Below, in pieces: positions 1 through 8,850 of a DNA stretch of 9,983 nt (the first letter of the stretch is position 1; the number at the start of each line of letters is the position of its first letter). The DNA is from an uncultured Collinsella sp. Lineage in GTDB: Bacteria; Actinomycetota; Coriobacteriia; Coriobacteriales; Coriobacteriaceae. The notes under the pieces were generated by a model. It had not been told where the DNA came from, did no database searches, and saw only the letters and a program-made list of their open reading frames with translations. The DNA is taken from positions 1 through 9,983 of the forward strand of contig URNU01000031.1 in NCBI GenBank assembly GCA_900549275.1, written 5' to 3'. A program made the translations under genes and the position numbers.

Positions 1-1136
1 TTCTCGTCAAACGTGGTGTCGCGGTCGTAGGTAGCCAGGCCGTAGTCGTAGAGGCTGAAGGGGCTCTTGCGGCCGACAACATGGCAGTTGCCCTTAAAGA
101 ACTTCAGACGGACGGTACCGGTCACGAACTTCTGGGTGTCAGCCATAAAGGCGTCGAGCGCGTTTTTGAGCGGGCTGTACCACTGGCCGTTGTACACGGC
201 GGTGGCCCAATCCTGCTCGAGCTTAATCTTAGTCTTGAGCAGGTCGCCCTCGACGCAAATGTCCTCGAGCGCCTTGTGGGCGGTGATGAGCGTCAGGGCG
301 CCGGGAACCTCATAGCACTCGCGGCTCTTGAGGCCCACCAGACGATCCTCGACAAGGTCAAGACGGCCAAAGCCGTTGTCACCCGAAATCTTGTTGAGCG
401 CGATGACGATCTCGGAGAGCTTCATCTTCTTACCGTCGACGGCGACGGGCTTGCCGGCCTCAAACTCAATCTCGGTATACGTCGGGGTGTCCGGCGTGTC
501 CTCGGGATTCTTGGTCATAACCCAGGCGTCGTCGAGCGGCTCGTTCCAGGGATCCTCCAGGTGGCCGCACTCAATGGCACGACCCCACAGGTTGTCGTCG
601 ATGGAATAGGGGTTGTCGTTGGCACCCTCGGGAACCGGCACGTTATGGGCGTGAGCGTAGGCGACCTCGTCGGGACGGCACTTCAGATCCCACTCGCGAA
701 CCGGAGCGATAACCTTAAGCTCGGGGTCGAGGGCCTTGACGGCAGCCTCGAAGCGGACCTGGTCGTTACCCTTGCCGGTGCAGCCGTGGGCGACGTAGGT
801 CGCGCCAAACTCGTGAGCGACCTCGACAAGCTTCTTGGCGAGCAGCGGGCGAGACAGAGCGGAGAGCAGCGGGTACTTGTTCTCGTACATGGAGTTTGCG
901 GCGATGGCCTTAGTCAGGAACTCATCGGAGAACTCGTCACGCAGGTCGAGCACCTGGCAATCAAGAACGCCCAGGTCGAGCGCCTTCTGCTTCTTGGCAT
1001 CCAGGCCGGTCTCCTCCTGGCCCACGTTGCCGCAGACGCAAACGACATCGAGATTCTTCTCGTCCTGGAGCCACTTGACACATACGGATGTATCAAGACC
1101 ACCGGAATATGCGAGAACGACTTTTTCCTTGCTCAT
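1..1136 (-). CDS. argG: Argininosuccinate synthase, 3' end outside window
   Basis: Joins citrulline and aspartate with ATP to make argininosuccinate, the next-to-last step of arginine biosynthesis, in the cytoplasm. The minus-strand frame begins MSKEKVVLAYSGGLDTS; the PP-loop ATP-binding motif SGGLDTS is at residues 11-17, and AHGCTGKGNDQVRFE at about 116-130 is the family's conserved ATP/citrulline-site segment. The C-terminal part includes SPLKNALDAFM, also typical. About 378 residues are visible of a usual ~400, so only a short tail is missing. The ATG at 1134-1136 is preceded by a good AAAGGAAA ribosome-binding site on the minus strand (about 1143-1150). There is no gene upstream on the same strand, so argG is the first gene of its transcript; argH often follows argG but would lie beyond position 1. 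Identification is from motifs and overall similarity to the family. Confidence 0.97.
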   Translation of the reverse strand, partial: MSKEKVVLAYSGGLDTSVCVKWLQDEKNLDVVCVCGNVGQEETGLDAKKQKALDLGVLDCQVLDLRDEFSDEFLTKAIAANSMYENKYPLLSALSRPLLAKKLVEVAHEFGATYVAHGCTGKGNDQVRFEAAVKALDPELKVIAPVREWDLKCRPDEVAYAHAHNVPVPEGANDNPYSIDDNLWGRAIECGHLEDPWNEPLDDAWVMTKNPEDTPDTPTYTEIEFEAGKPVAVDGKKMKLSEIVIALNKISGDNGFGRLDLVEDRLVGLKSRECYEVPGALTLITAHKALEDICVEGDLLKTKIKLEQDWATAVYNGQWYSPLKNALDAFMADTQKFVTGTVRLKFFKGNCHVVGRKSPFSLYDYGLATYDRDTTFDE

Positions 1137-1180
1137 GGCTGTTTCCTTTCGCCCTTGGTAGCTAGTTAGAACATCGGTCA

Positions 1181-1198
1181 GTTGCAAGTCATTTCAAG
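1181..1198. promoter_or_regulatory. Possible ARG-box-like palindrome near argG start
   Basis: GTTGCAAGTCATTTCAAG is an imperfect inverted repeat (TTGCAA, 4-base spacer, TTTCAA) about 45 bases upstream of the argG start codon. It loosely matches the ArgR operator consensus TNTGAATWWWWATTCANW, with seven of ten core positions. ArgR control of argG is common in bacteria; that this site is used is inference, and no argR is present in the window. Confidence 0.25.
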
Positions 1199-1586
1199 GT
1201 CATATACCGTGCAATATCAGGTTAAATAGCAAAAATCAGCACATACATGCCCTAGAAACATGCAGCAATGTCGTGCTAAAACCCAACGACCTCAAAATGA
1301 CTCTGTTGAGGCAATTCGCCCCATGCGGACAGAGACGATTGTTATCGTCGTCGGGAAATTGCGCGCTGGCGTCGGATGGCATTGTCTGCAGTAATGATGA
1401 TCTTTACGAACTGCATCTGCCTCTCCTTTCACCTATCGCCGGGCGCAATTCTAATATCGTAAACGGTACCTTTTCCTCGGTAAGCGGTTGTTTTTCCGTC
1501 TCCGTTTTCGATGGTCGCTATATTACGCTAAAGTGCCCGCGGCACAAGCGACAACTTCAAATTTCTGAAAAGTTTTTTCATTACTT

Positions 1587-1604
1587 TGTGAATGGTGATG
1601 CAAA
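1587..1604. promoter_or_regulatory. Possible ARG-box-like palindrome, distal
   Basis: TGTGAATGGTGATGCAAA matches the ArgR half sites TGAAT and ATTCA with one mismatch in the core, though the spacer is less AT-rich than the consensus. It lies about 450 bases upstream of argG and about 85 upstream of the HAD gene, an odd place for an argG operator unless argG has a long leader or DNA looping is involved. It could be chance. Confidence 0.2.
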
Positions 1605-1690
1605 CGCGCGCCAATCCTGCGAAAATACGCCCGACTACGAGTTAATGGTTATAACGTCTGAAACAATCTCGAAACGAAAGGCTCGCTTTT

Positions 1691-2518
1691 ATGCAAACTT
1701 ACGAATCGGACGCCAATATCGGAAACATTAAGCTCATTGCCGTCGACATGGACAAGACGCTACTGACCGACGAGCGCGTTCTACCTCAGGGCCTCGACGA
1801 GCGCCTAGACAAGCTCGCCGAGGCTGGCATCGTGTTCTGCCCCGCCAGCGGACGACCCGCCCCAAAACTCGAGGAGATGTTTGAGGACATCAAGAGCCGC
1901 ATCGCTTTTTGCCCCGATAACGGCGCATGCGTGATATATCGCGGCAACTACATCTATAAGAGCGCTATCGATGTGGCGCTGTATCAGCAGGTCTTGAGCC
2001 GCGCCTCGGAGGATCCGCGCGCCGTCCCCGTCCTGTGCTGCTTCGACGAGTTCTACGTACTTGCCCGCGACCATCAATACCACGACGAGATCAGCGTCTA
2101 CTACAACACAATCAACTACGTCGATAGCTTTGAGGGCCTTGACGTCGAATCCAACAAGATTTCGATCTTCTTCCCCGCCTACGATGCCGAGCCAGCGTTT
2201 CGCGAGGACTACAGCCCTGCATTCTCGGATCAGCTCTACGTCACCAATGCTGGCCGTGAGTGGATCGACTTTATGAATCTGGGCGTCGACAAGGGGTCGG
2301 GCGTCGCGCACCTGTGCGAGCAGCTCGGCATCGATATCGCCGACGCCGCCGCCGTGGGCGATACGTACAACGACATTCCCATGCTGGAGCGCGTCGGGCA
2401 TAGCTTTATCGTGGACAATGCCGAGGAGCACATGAACGCGCACGCCAAGTGGCGCATTCCGAGCAACAACGACGGGGGCGTACTGACGCTCATCGACGCC
2501 ATCTTGGCGGCTCGTTAA
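1691..2518 (+). CDS. Cof-type HAD-IIB family phosphatase
   Basis: Predicted cytoplasmic, Mg2+-dependent phosphatase of 275 residues, a usual length for the Cof/HAD-IIB group, whose members mostly dephosphorylate sugar phosphates, flavin or nucleotide-related metabolites. All four HAD motifs are visible: motif I VDMDKTLL, with nucleophile D19 and general acid D21; motif II around S53 (PASGRP); motif III lysine K201 in GVDKGSG; motif IV GDTYND with D224 and D228. The segment between motifs II and III is the expected size for the C2B cap that sets substrate choice. Motif I has K22 where most relatives have G. The start at 1691 is supported by GAAAGG at 1676-1681, nine bases upstream; this places about 12 residues before the usual family start. 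The gene stands alone, divergent from argG and convergent with polA. Its last codons are one arm of an inverted repeat with downstream DNA. The true substrate cannot be deduced from sequence. Confidence 0.93.
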   Translation: MQTYESDANIGNIKLIAVDMDKTLLTDERVLPQGLDERLDKLAEAGIVFCPASGRPAPKLEEMFEDIKSRIAFCPDNGACVIYRGNYIYKSAIDVALYQQVLSRASEDPRAVPVLCCFDEFYVLARDHQYHDEISVYYNTINYVDSFEGLDVESNKISIFFPAYDAEPAFREDYSPAFSDQLYVTNAGREWIDFMNLGVDKGSGVAHLCEQLGIDIADAAAVGDTYNDIPMLERVGHSFIVDNAEEHMNAHAKWRIPSNNDGGVLTLIDAILAAR

Positions 2519-2691
2519 CGTTGCTCGTCGGACCTGGCCGGGCGAGGCGGGTAAGTTTTTCGTTCGGTCAGGTCCTGGGCTCGCTCGGAAAGCACATTAA
2601 GTGCTTTCCGGCTCGTGCGGAATCTACGAAAAACTTACCCGCCTCGCCCGGCCAGGTCCTGCGGTGACTTGCTTGCCGCCTAGATGGCGTC
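2495..2691. repeat. 197-bp interrupted palindrome with nested hairpin
   Basis: The core is a perfect 33-bp inverted repeat: the left arm 2530-2562 (begins GGACCTGGCCGGGCG) is the exact reverse complement of 2627-2659. Between the arms sits a second hairpin with a perfect 10-bp stem, CGGAAAGCAC (2586-2595) and GTGCTTTCCG (2601-2610), around the loop ATTAA. Outside the core, 2495-2511 (GACGCCATCTTGGCGGC, the last codons of the HAD gene) is repeated in inverted orientation at 2675-2691 with one mismatch in 17. No transposase frame or clear target-site duplication is visible. It may be a MITE/REP-like element, the scar of an inverted duplication, or a very strong structured 3' end between convergent genes. 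The pairing is seen directly; origin and role are inferred. Confidence 0.9.
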
Positions 2692-2725
2692 TTGGCGTCT
2701 AGATACTTGGCTGATTATTTGGAAT

Positions 2726-2766
2726 GAAGGGGGCTCCTTATTGGCAAGGAGCCCCCTTCTGCTTTT
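2726..2766 (+). terminator. Rho-independent terminator between convergent genes
   Basis: A perfect 14-bp stem, GAAGGGGGCTCCTT (2726-2739) and AAGGAGCCCCCTTC (2746-2759), closes a 6-base loop. It is followed on the plus strand by TGCTTTT, a modest U-tract that suits termination of the upstream HAD gene. In the other orientation the downstream tract is poorer in T, but the hairpin lies only about 35 bases past the polA stop, so it probably also ends polA transcripts. I read it as a bidirectional terminator. Confidence 0.85.
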
Positions 2767-2793
2767 GGTTACTCTGGGATTGTTGGCGCATCT

Positions 2794-5544
<2,751 letters not shown>

Positions 5545-5636
5545 ATTAAATACCTCGCTTTAGGCTGGGCACGGTTTGCTCACTCCAGTTTACACGCTCC
5601 CCGCCCCGCGGCCACCTCACATCAAGCTCCCCCGCC

Positions 5637-5671
5637 ACCGTGAGCCCGCGCGTGATACGATGGCTCACGGT
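5637..5671. promoter_or_regulatory. 10-bp perfect palindrome, candidate operator of M18 gene
   Basis: ACCGTGAGCC (5637-5646) and GGCTCACGGT (5662-5671) are exact inverted copies separated by 15 bases, centred about 57 bases before the aminopeptidase start. The spacer contains TACGAT (5656-5661), a plausible -10 hexamer with a poor -35. The layout suits a repressor operator over a promoter, or a leader hairpin if transcription starts further upstream. The repeat is seen; the function is inference. The rest of 5545-5710 carries the divergent polA and M18 start regions, with TAAACT (5589-5594 read on the minus strand) as a weak polA -10 candidate. Confidence 0.5.
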
Positions 5672-5710
5672 ACATCAACCAGCACGATCGATCCGAAAGG
5701 AGCCTGCGTC

Positions 5711-7108
5711 ATGGAGCGTCCCTGCGCATGGAAAAAGTACACGCCACAGCAAATCGAGGAACTCGAGGAGCTTTGCCGCGGCTATAAGCAGTTTTTGAGC
5801 GAGAACAAGACCGAACGCCTGTGCGTCAAGACCGGTATCAAGATGGCCGAGGAGGCGGGCTACGTCAACCTGGAGACCGTGATCGCCGAGGGTCGCGCGC
5901 TCAAAGCAGGCGACAAGGTGTACGCCGCCAACCACGGCAAGGACCTCATGCTCGTCAACCTGGGCACCGCCCCGCTCGAGCAGGGCTTTAACATCCTGGG
6001 CGCCCACGTGGACTCGCCGCGCCTGGACCTTAAGCAGAACCCCGTCTTCGAGGCCGGCGACATGGCCTACCTCGACACGCACTACTACGGCGGCGTCAAG
6101 AGCTACCACTGGGTAGCCTCCCCGCTCGCACTCGTGGGCGTCATCTGCAAAAAGGATGGCACCACCGTCGACATCAACATCGGCGACAAGGCAGACGACC
6201 CGGTCTTTACCATCTCCGACCTGCTGATCCACCTCTCGAGCGAGCAGATGTCTAAGCCCGCCAAGGACGCCGTCGACGCAGAGATCCTCGACGTGATAGT
6301 GGGCGGCCGCCCCGTCAAGTTTGACGAGGACGACAAGGACGCCCCCAAGGAGCCCGTCAAGCAGATGTTCCTGGACATCCTCAAGGAGCAGTACGACGTC
6401 GAGGAGGAGGACTTCCTCTCCGCCGAAATCGAGGTCGTGCCCGCCGGCCCCGCCCGCGACATGGGCCTCGACCGCTCCATGATTTTGGGCTATGGCCACG
6501 ACGACCGCGTCTGCGCCTACCCCTCCATGCTCGCCCAGATCAATGTGGCCAACGTGGAGCGTACGAGCATCACGCTCATCGTCGACAAGGAGGAGATCGG
6601 CTCCGTGGGTGCTACCGGTATGACGAGCCGCTTCTTCGAGAACACCGTCGCCGAGATCATGACGCTCGCCGGTGAGGATAGCCCGCTTGCTCTTCGCCGC
6701 GCGCTCGCCCGCAGCCGTATGCTCTCCTCTGACGTGTCCGCCGGCTTCGATCCGGGCTACGCCGGCAAGTTCGAGACTAAAAACGCCGCCTTCATGGGTC
6801 GCGGCCTGTGCTTCAACAAGTACACGGGCAGCCGCGGCAAGGGCGGCTCTAACGACGCCGACGCCGAGTACGTGGCCCTCGTCCGCGACATCATGGACGA
6901 GGCCGGCGTGGACTTCCAAACCTGCGAGCTCGGCCGCGTCAACGCGGGCGGCGGCGGCACCATCGCCTACATCATGGCCAAGTACGGCATGAACGTCATC
7001 GACTCCGGCGTTGCCGTCCTGTCCATGCACGCCCTGTGGGAAGTCGCCAACAAGGCCGATATCTACGAGGCCTACCGCGGCTACAAGGCCTTCCTCGAGC
7101 GCGCCTAA
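5711..7108 (+). CDS. M18 family metallo-aminopeptidase
   Basis: Cytoplasmic di-zinc aminopeptidase of the M18 family (aspartyl aminopeptidase / aminopeptidase I type), which removes N-terminal residues from peptides, in many members acidic ones. At 465 residues it has the usual family length. The metal and catalytic residues are in order: H99 in GAHVDSPR (with D101), the DD pair 264-265 in GYGHDDR, the E294-E295 pair in VDKEEIGS, D341 in SSDVSAGFDP, and H440 in LSMHALWE. KYTGSRGKGGSNDAD and NAGGGGT are further conserved stretches. The reading frame is open back to 5576, but the ATG at 5711 is chosen because AAAGGAG (5696-5702) lies eight bases upstream; the in-frame ATG at 5660 has no such site. 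It is a single gene, with a palindrome in its promoter region and a hairpin repeat after its stop. There is no signal peptide. Substrate preference cannot be read from sequence; the name apeA is used for some relatives. Confidence 0.95.
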   Translation: MERPCAWKKYTPQQIEELEELCRGYKQFLSENKTERLCVKTGIKMAEEAGYVNLETVIAEGRALKAGDKVYAANHGKDLMLVNLGTAPLEQGFNILGAHVDSPRLDLKQNPVFEAGDMAYLDTHYYGGVKSYHWVASPLALVGVICKKDGTTVDINIGDKADDPVFTISDLLIHLSSEQMSKPAKDAVDAEILDVIVGGRPVKFDEDDKDAPKEPVKQMFLDILKEQYDVEEEDFLSAEIEVVPAGPARDMGLDRSMILGYGHDDRVCAYPSMLAQINVANVERTSITLIVDKEEIGSVGATGMTSRFFENTVAEIMTLAGEDSPLALRRALARSRMLSSDVSAGFDPGYAGKFETKNAAFMGRGLCFNKYTGSRGKGGSNDADAEYVALVRDIMDEAGVDFQTCELGRVNAGGGGTIAYIMAKYGMNVIDSGVAVLSMHALWEVANKADIYEAYRGYKAFLERA

Positions 7109-7121
7109 CCAACCCTTCATC

Positions 7122-7188
7122 AGTTGCGGTGAAATACGGACTAAACTGGCCCATAAACGGCCAAAACAGACCGTATTCCACCGCAACT
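7122..7188. repeat. Dispersed intergenic palindrome, copy 1
   Basis: Arms AGTTGCGGTGAAATACGGAC (7122-7141) and its near reverse complement at 7169-7188 pair at 18 of 20 positions. An inner stem TGGCC/GGCCA (7147-7151 and 7159-7163) caps the structure. On the plus strand the right arm is followed by TTCCTTTTT, so it can act as a terminator for the aminopeptidase gene. It ends only 23 bases before the yaaA start. Related copy at 8063-8128. Confidence 0.85.
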
Positions 7189-7211
7189 TCCTTTTTGGCA
7201 GAGGAGAGTTC

Positions 7212-8021
7212 ATGCTGCAGGTCATCATTTCGCCCGCCAAGCAAATGCGCGCGGCCCAAGATGCTTTTGAAGTCCTGGGCATTCCACCCTTTGTGCGCGA
7301 GACGGCTCGCCTCCACCGCGCACTGCTAGATATCGAGCGGAATGAAGGCAGCGCCGGCCTGCAGGCGCTGTGGAACGTGAGCGACAGGCTGCTCACAACG
7401 TGTCTGGATACGCTTCACGAATTTATGCCCGTCCTGAGCGATACCGACCTCGCAGATCCCGATATCGCGCGTCGAATCTCCCCCGCCGTCATGTCCTATC
7501 ACGGCATTCAATACCAGAGCATGGCACCCGAGGTGATGGATGCCGCGCAGCTCGCATGGCTGCAAGACCATCTGTGGATCCTCTCGGGCCTTTACGGATG
7601 CATACGCCCCTTTCATGCCGTCGAACCGTATCGGCTGGAGATGGGCGCGAAACTCGCCGTCGACGATGCCCGAGACCTCTACGCGTTTTGGAGCGACAAG
7701 CTCGCGCGGGCTATCGCCCCGGCAGGCTCAAACACCACGATCGTCAACCTCGCCAGCGTAGAGTATGCCAAAGCCGTTCTGCCCCACCTCGCGGGCGACG
7801 CCACAGCCGTCACGTGCCTCTTTGGCGAGGGTATCCGCAACGGGAAGCCCATCCAACGGTCGACCGCCAGCAAAAAGGCGCGCGGCTCCATGGTGCGGTG
7901 GATGGCGGAAAACAAGGTCGAGGACGCCGGCCGTCTCACCGAGTTCAACATCGGCTATCGCCACGCCCCCGAGCTCTCATGCCCAGGCACCCTCGTGTTC
8001 ATCAACGAACAGATGCTCTAG
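7212..8021 (+). CDS. yaaA: YaaA family peroxide-stress protein
   Basis: A 269-residue member of the YaaA (DUF328/UPF0246) family. In E. coli YaaA lowers free intracellular iron during hydrogen peroxide stress and so limits Fenton damage; a DNA-binding activity has also been reported for the family. Family signatures seen are the N-terminal ISPAKQM (residues 6-12), YHGIQYQSM in the middle, the long LSGLYGCIRPFHAVEPYRLEMG block, and NLASVEYAKAV. The length is normal for the family (about 250-260). The frame is open further upstream, but ATG 7212 is chosen: GAGGAG at 7201-7206 lies five bases before it and the encoded protein starts exactly at the family's N-terminus. No membrane segment or signal peptide is present. 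The gene is alone on its transcript, with related hairpin repeats before and after it. A peroxide-stress role in this organism is inferred from the family. Confidence 0.93.
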   Translation: MLQVIISPAKQMRAAQDAFEVLGIPPFVRETARLHRALLDIERNEGSAGLQALWNVSDRLLTTCLDTLHEFMPVLSDTDLADPDIARRISPAVMSYHGIQYQSMAPEVMDAAQLAWLQDHLWILSGLYGCIRPFHAVEPYRLEMGAKLAVDDARDLYAFWSDKLARAIAPAGSNTTIVNLASVEYAKAVLPHLAGDATAVTCLFGEGIRNGKPIQRSTASKKARGSMVRWMAENKVEDAGRLTEFNIGYRHAPELSCPGTLVFINEQML

Positions 8022-8062
8022 AGCCGGCACCCAACACTGACCCGCTCAGCCTTCTCTATATA

Positions 8063-8128
8063 ACTTGCGGTGGAATAGTTCCTATTTGAGCCTTTTATCG
8101 CACAATCAGGAACTATTCCACCGCAACT
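8063..8128. repeat. Dispersed intergenic palindrome, copy 2
   Basis: The arm 8063-8083 (begins ACTTGCGGTGGAATA, ends GTTCCT) pairs with 8108-8128 at 20 of 21 positions. The outer half (TTGCGGTGRAATA) is shared with copy 1 at 7122-7188, while the inner half and the loop differ. Its right arm is followed by TTTTA on the plus strand, so it probably terminates yaaA; it lies between yaaA and a convergent gene and fills most of their 136-base gap. Confidence 0.88.
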
Positions 8129-8157
8129 TTTATGAATTGGCTGGCTAGGCTCGACAC

Positions 8158-8679
8158 CTATTCTGCTAGACCGTCGGCCTTTGCAATCCCGTTTGTCGAA
8201 CCGTCCTGATAGACAATCTTGACGTACTCAACCTCGGACACCGCAACACCCGATGGAGGCTCCAAGCGCCATTCCGTCAGCGCAATGTCCATGGTCGTGG
8301 GCACGTCTCCCTGATCTTTGAGCTTCACCGTCAGCGTTTTGAGCGTCGCATCAAACGTCACGCGTTCGATTTCTTCGCCCGGAATAGATCCGCCACTCAG
8401 CTGCAACTGCACAAACTCATCGCGCGGGTACCAATAATCGCCCGGAATGGCGAGCGTATTGGCATTACCGCCAATACTCCTCACCGTCATAATCGGTAGG
8501 CTATCATCGGCTTCAAACCCCCAGGCAGCGCCGCCGCGACCGCCAAACGTCCAAATACAAAAGGCAATCACCAGCACGGCAAGCACCGCAAAGCCAATCG
8601 CAACCAACCCATGGTGCGCACGGCCCTCCTCGGCCGATACATCCCATTGCGTCTCTCGGTATAGATGCTTGTCTTCCAT
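8158..8679 (-). CDS. Unrecognised single-pass membrane protein
   Basis: A 173-residue protein that I cannot assign to a family. A polar N-terminus of about 24 residues is followed by one hydrophobic helix (about 25-44, LVAIGFAVLAVLVIAFCIW), then a glycine-rich link (GGRGGAAWG) and a soluble domain of about 115 residues with alternating beta-like segments such as ERVTFDATLKTLTVKLKDQG and VEYVKIVYQDG. The expected topology is N-terminus inside and soluble domain outside. There is no lipobox, no signal-peptidase site and no visible catalytic motif. The ATG at 8677-8679 has GGGGAGG just upstream on the minus strand. The open frame continues far upstream, antisense to thiC, but that part is a shadow. 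It is divergent from thiC across 171 bases and convergent with yaaA. The complete frame, start signal and clean membrane segment make it a likely real gene; no link to thiamine can be shown. Confidence 0.82.
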   Translation of the reverse strand: MEDKHLYRETQWDVSAEEGRAHHGLVAIGFAVLAVLVIAFCIWTFGGRGGAAWGFEADDSLPIMTVRSIGGNANTLAIPGDYWYPRDEFVQLQLSGGSIPGEEIERVTFDATLKTLTVKLKDQGDVPTTMDIALTEWRLEPPSGVAVSEVEYVKIVYQDGSTNGIAKADGLAE

Positions 8680-8704
8680 GTTCGCCTCCCCACAGGCACG
8701 CTCG

Positions 8705-8735
8705 TTGGCCCAATCGTACCCATTCAGGCTATACT
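8705..8735 (+). promoter_or_regulatory. Candidate thiC promoter
   Basis: TATACT (8730-8735) is a good -10 match. TTGGCC (8705-8710) is a weak -35 at a long spacing of 19 bases. Transcription starting around 8741-8743 would place the TPP aptamer almost at the 5' end of the mRNA, as expected for a riboswitch leader. Prediction only. Confidence 0.45.
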
Positions 8736-8748
8736 TGAGCCCATTACA

Positions 8749-8846
8749 TAAACGGGGAGCTTGCAGGACAAGACGGCAGGCTGAGATTGGGCGCGCCCGC
8801 CCTGACCCGCAAACCTGATATGGGTAATGCCAACGAAGGGAGCCGT
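8749..8846 (+). promoter_or_regulatory. TPP riboswitch (THI element) controlling thiC
   Basis: The leader carries the conserved thiamine pyrophosphate aptamer in order: GGGGAGC (8754-8760), a P3 hairpin GCTTGC/GCAGGC, CTGAGA (8781-8786), ACCC (8805-8808), ACCTGATATGGGTAATGCCA (8812-8831) and CGAAGGGA (8834-8841). The stretch between CTGAGA and ACCC is expanded and contains the self-complementary GGGCGCGCCC, consistent with an extra small hairpin. Binding of TPP is expected to lower thiC expression. The ribosome-binding site GAAGGGAG (8835-8842) lies inside the 3' part of the aptamer, so control is probably at translation start. No separate terminator hairpin is seen between aptamer and gene. 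Confidence 0.96.
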
Positions 8847-8850
8847 GCTT

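Larger units (their letters stand above)
1137..1690. other. Long intergenic region between divergent argG and HAD genes
   Basis: This stretch of about 550 bases separates two divergently transcribed genes and is visibly richer in A and T than the coding DNA on either side. A GTG-initiated frame (1273-1731) runs through it, but it overlaps the HAD start, lacks a convincing ribosome-binding site, has un-gene-like composition and resembles no family I know, so I treat the stretch as non-coding. It should hold the argG promoter and leader (minus) and the HAD promoter and leader (plus). Possible -10-like strings such as TATATT and TATAAC occur, but none has a good -35 partner. Two weak ArgR-like palindromes are listed separately. 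A small RNA cannot be excluded. Confidence 0.6.

Noticed and set aside
81..1169. Long open frame on the plus strand, 362 codons
   Set aside because: It is antisense to argG, whose motifs are unmistakable; the frame is low-complexity, rich in V, G and L, and is typical of a GC-rich shadow.
1273..1731. GTG-started frame of 152 codons in the gap before the HAD gene
   Set aside because: No ribosome-binding site, overlaps the well-supported HAD start in another frame, and no recognisable family or gene-like composition.
2530..2659. CRISPR or insertion-sequence reading of the palindromic region
   Set aside because: There is a single inverted pair rather than regularly spaced direct repeats, and no transposase frame or target-site duplication is visible.
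2685..2700. Tandem 8-mer TGGCGTCT repeated twice
   Set aside because: Two short units only; too little to call a tandem repeat locus.
5675..7396. 573-codon minus-strand frame across the aminopeptidase
   Set aside because: Antisense to the M18 gene, whose metal ligands are all present; valine-, glycine- and histidine-rich shadow translation.
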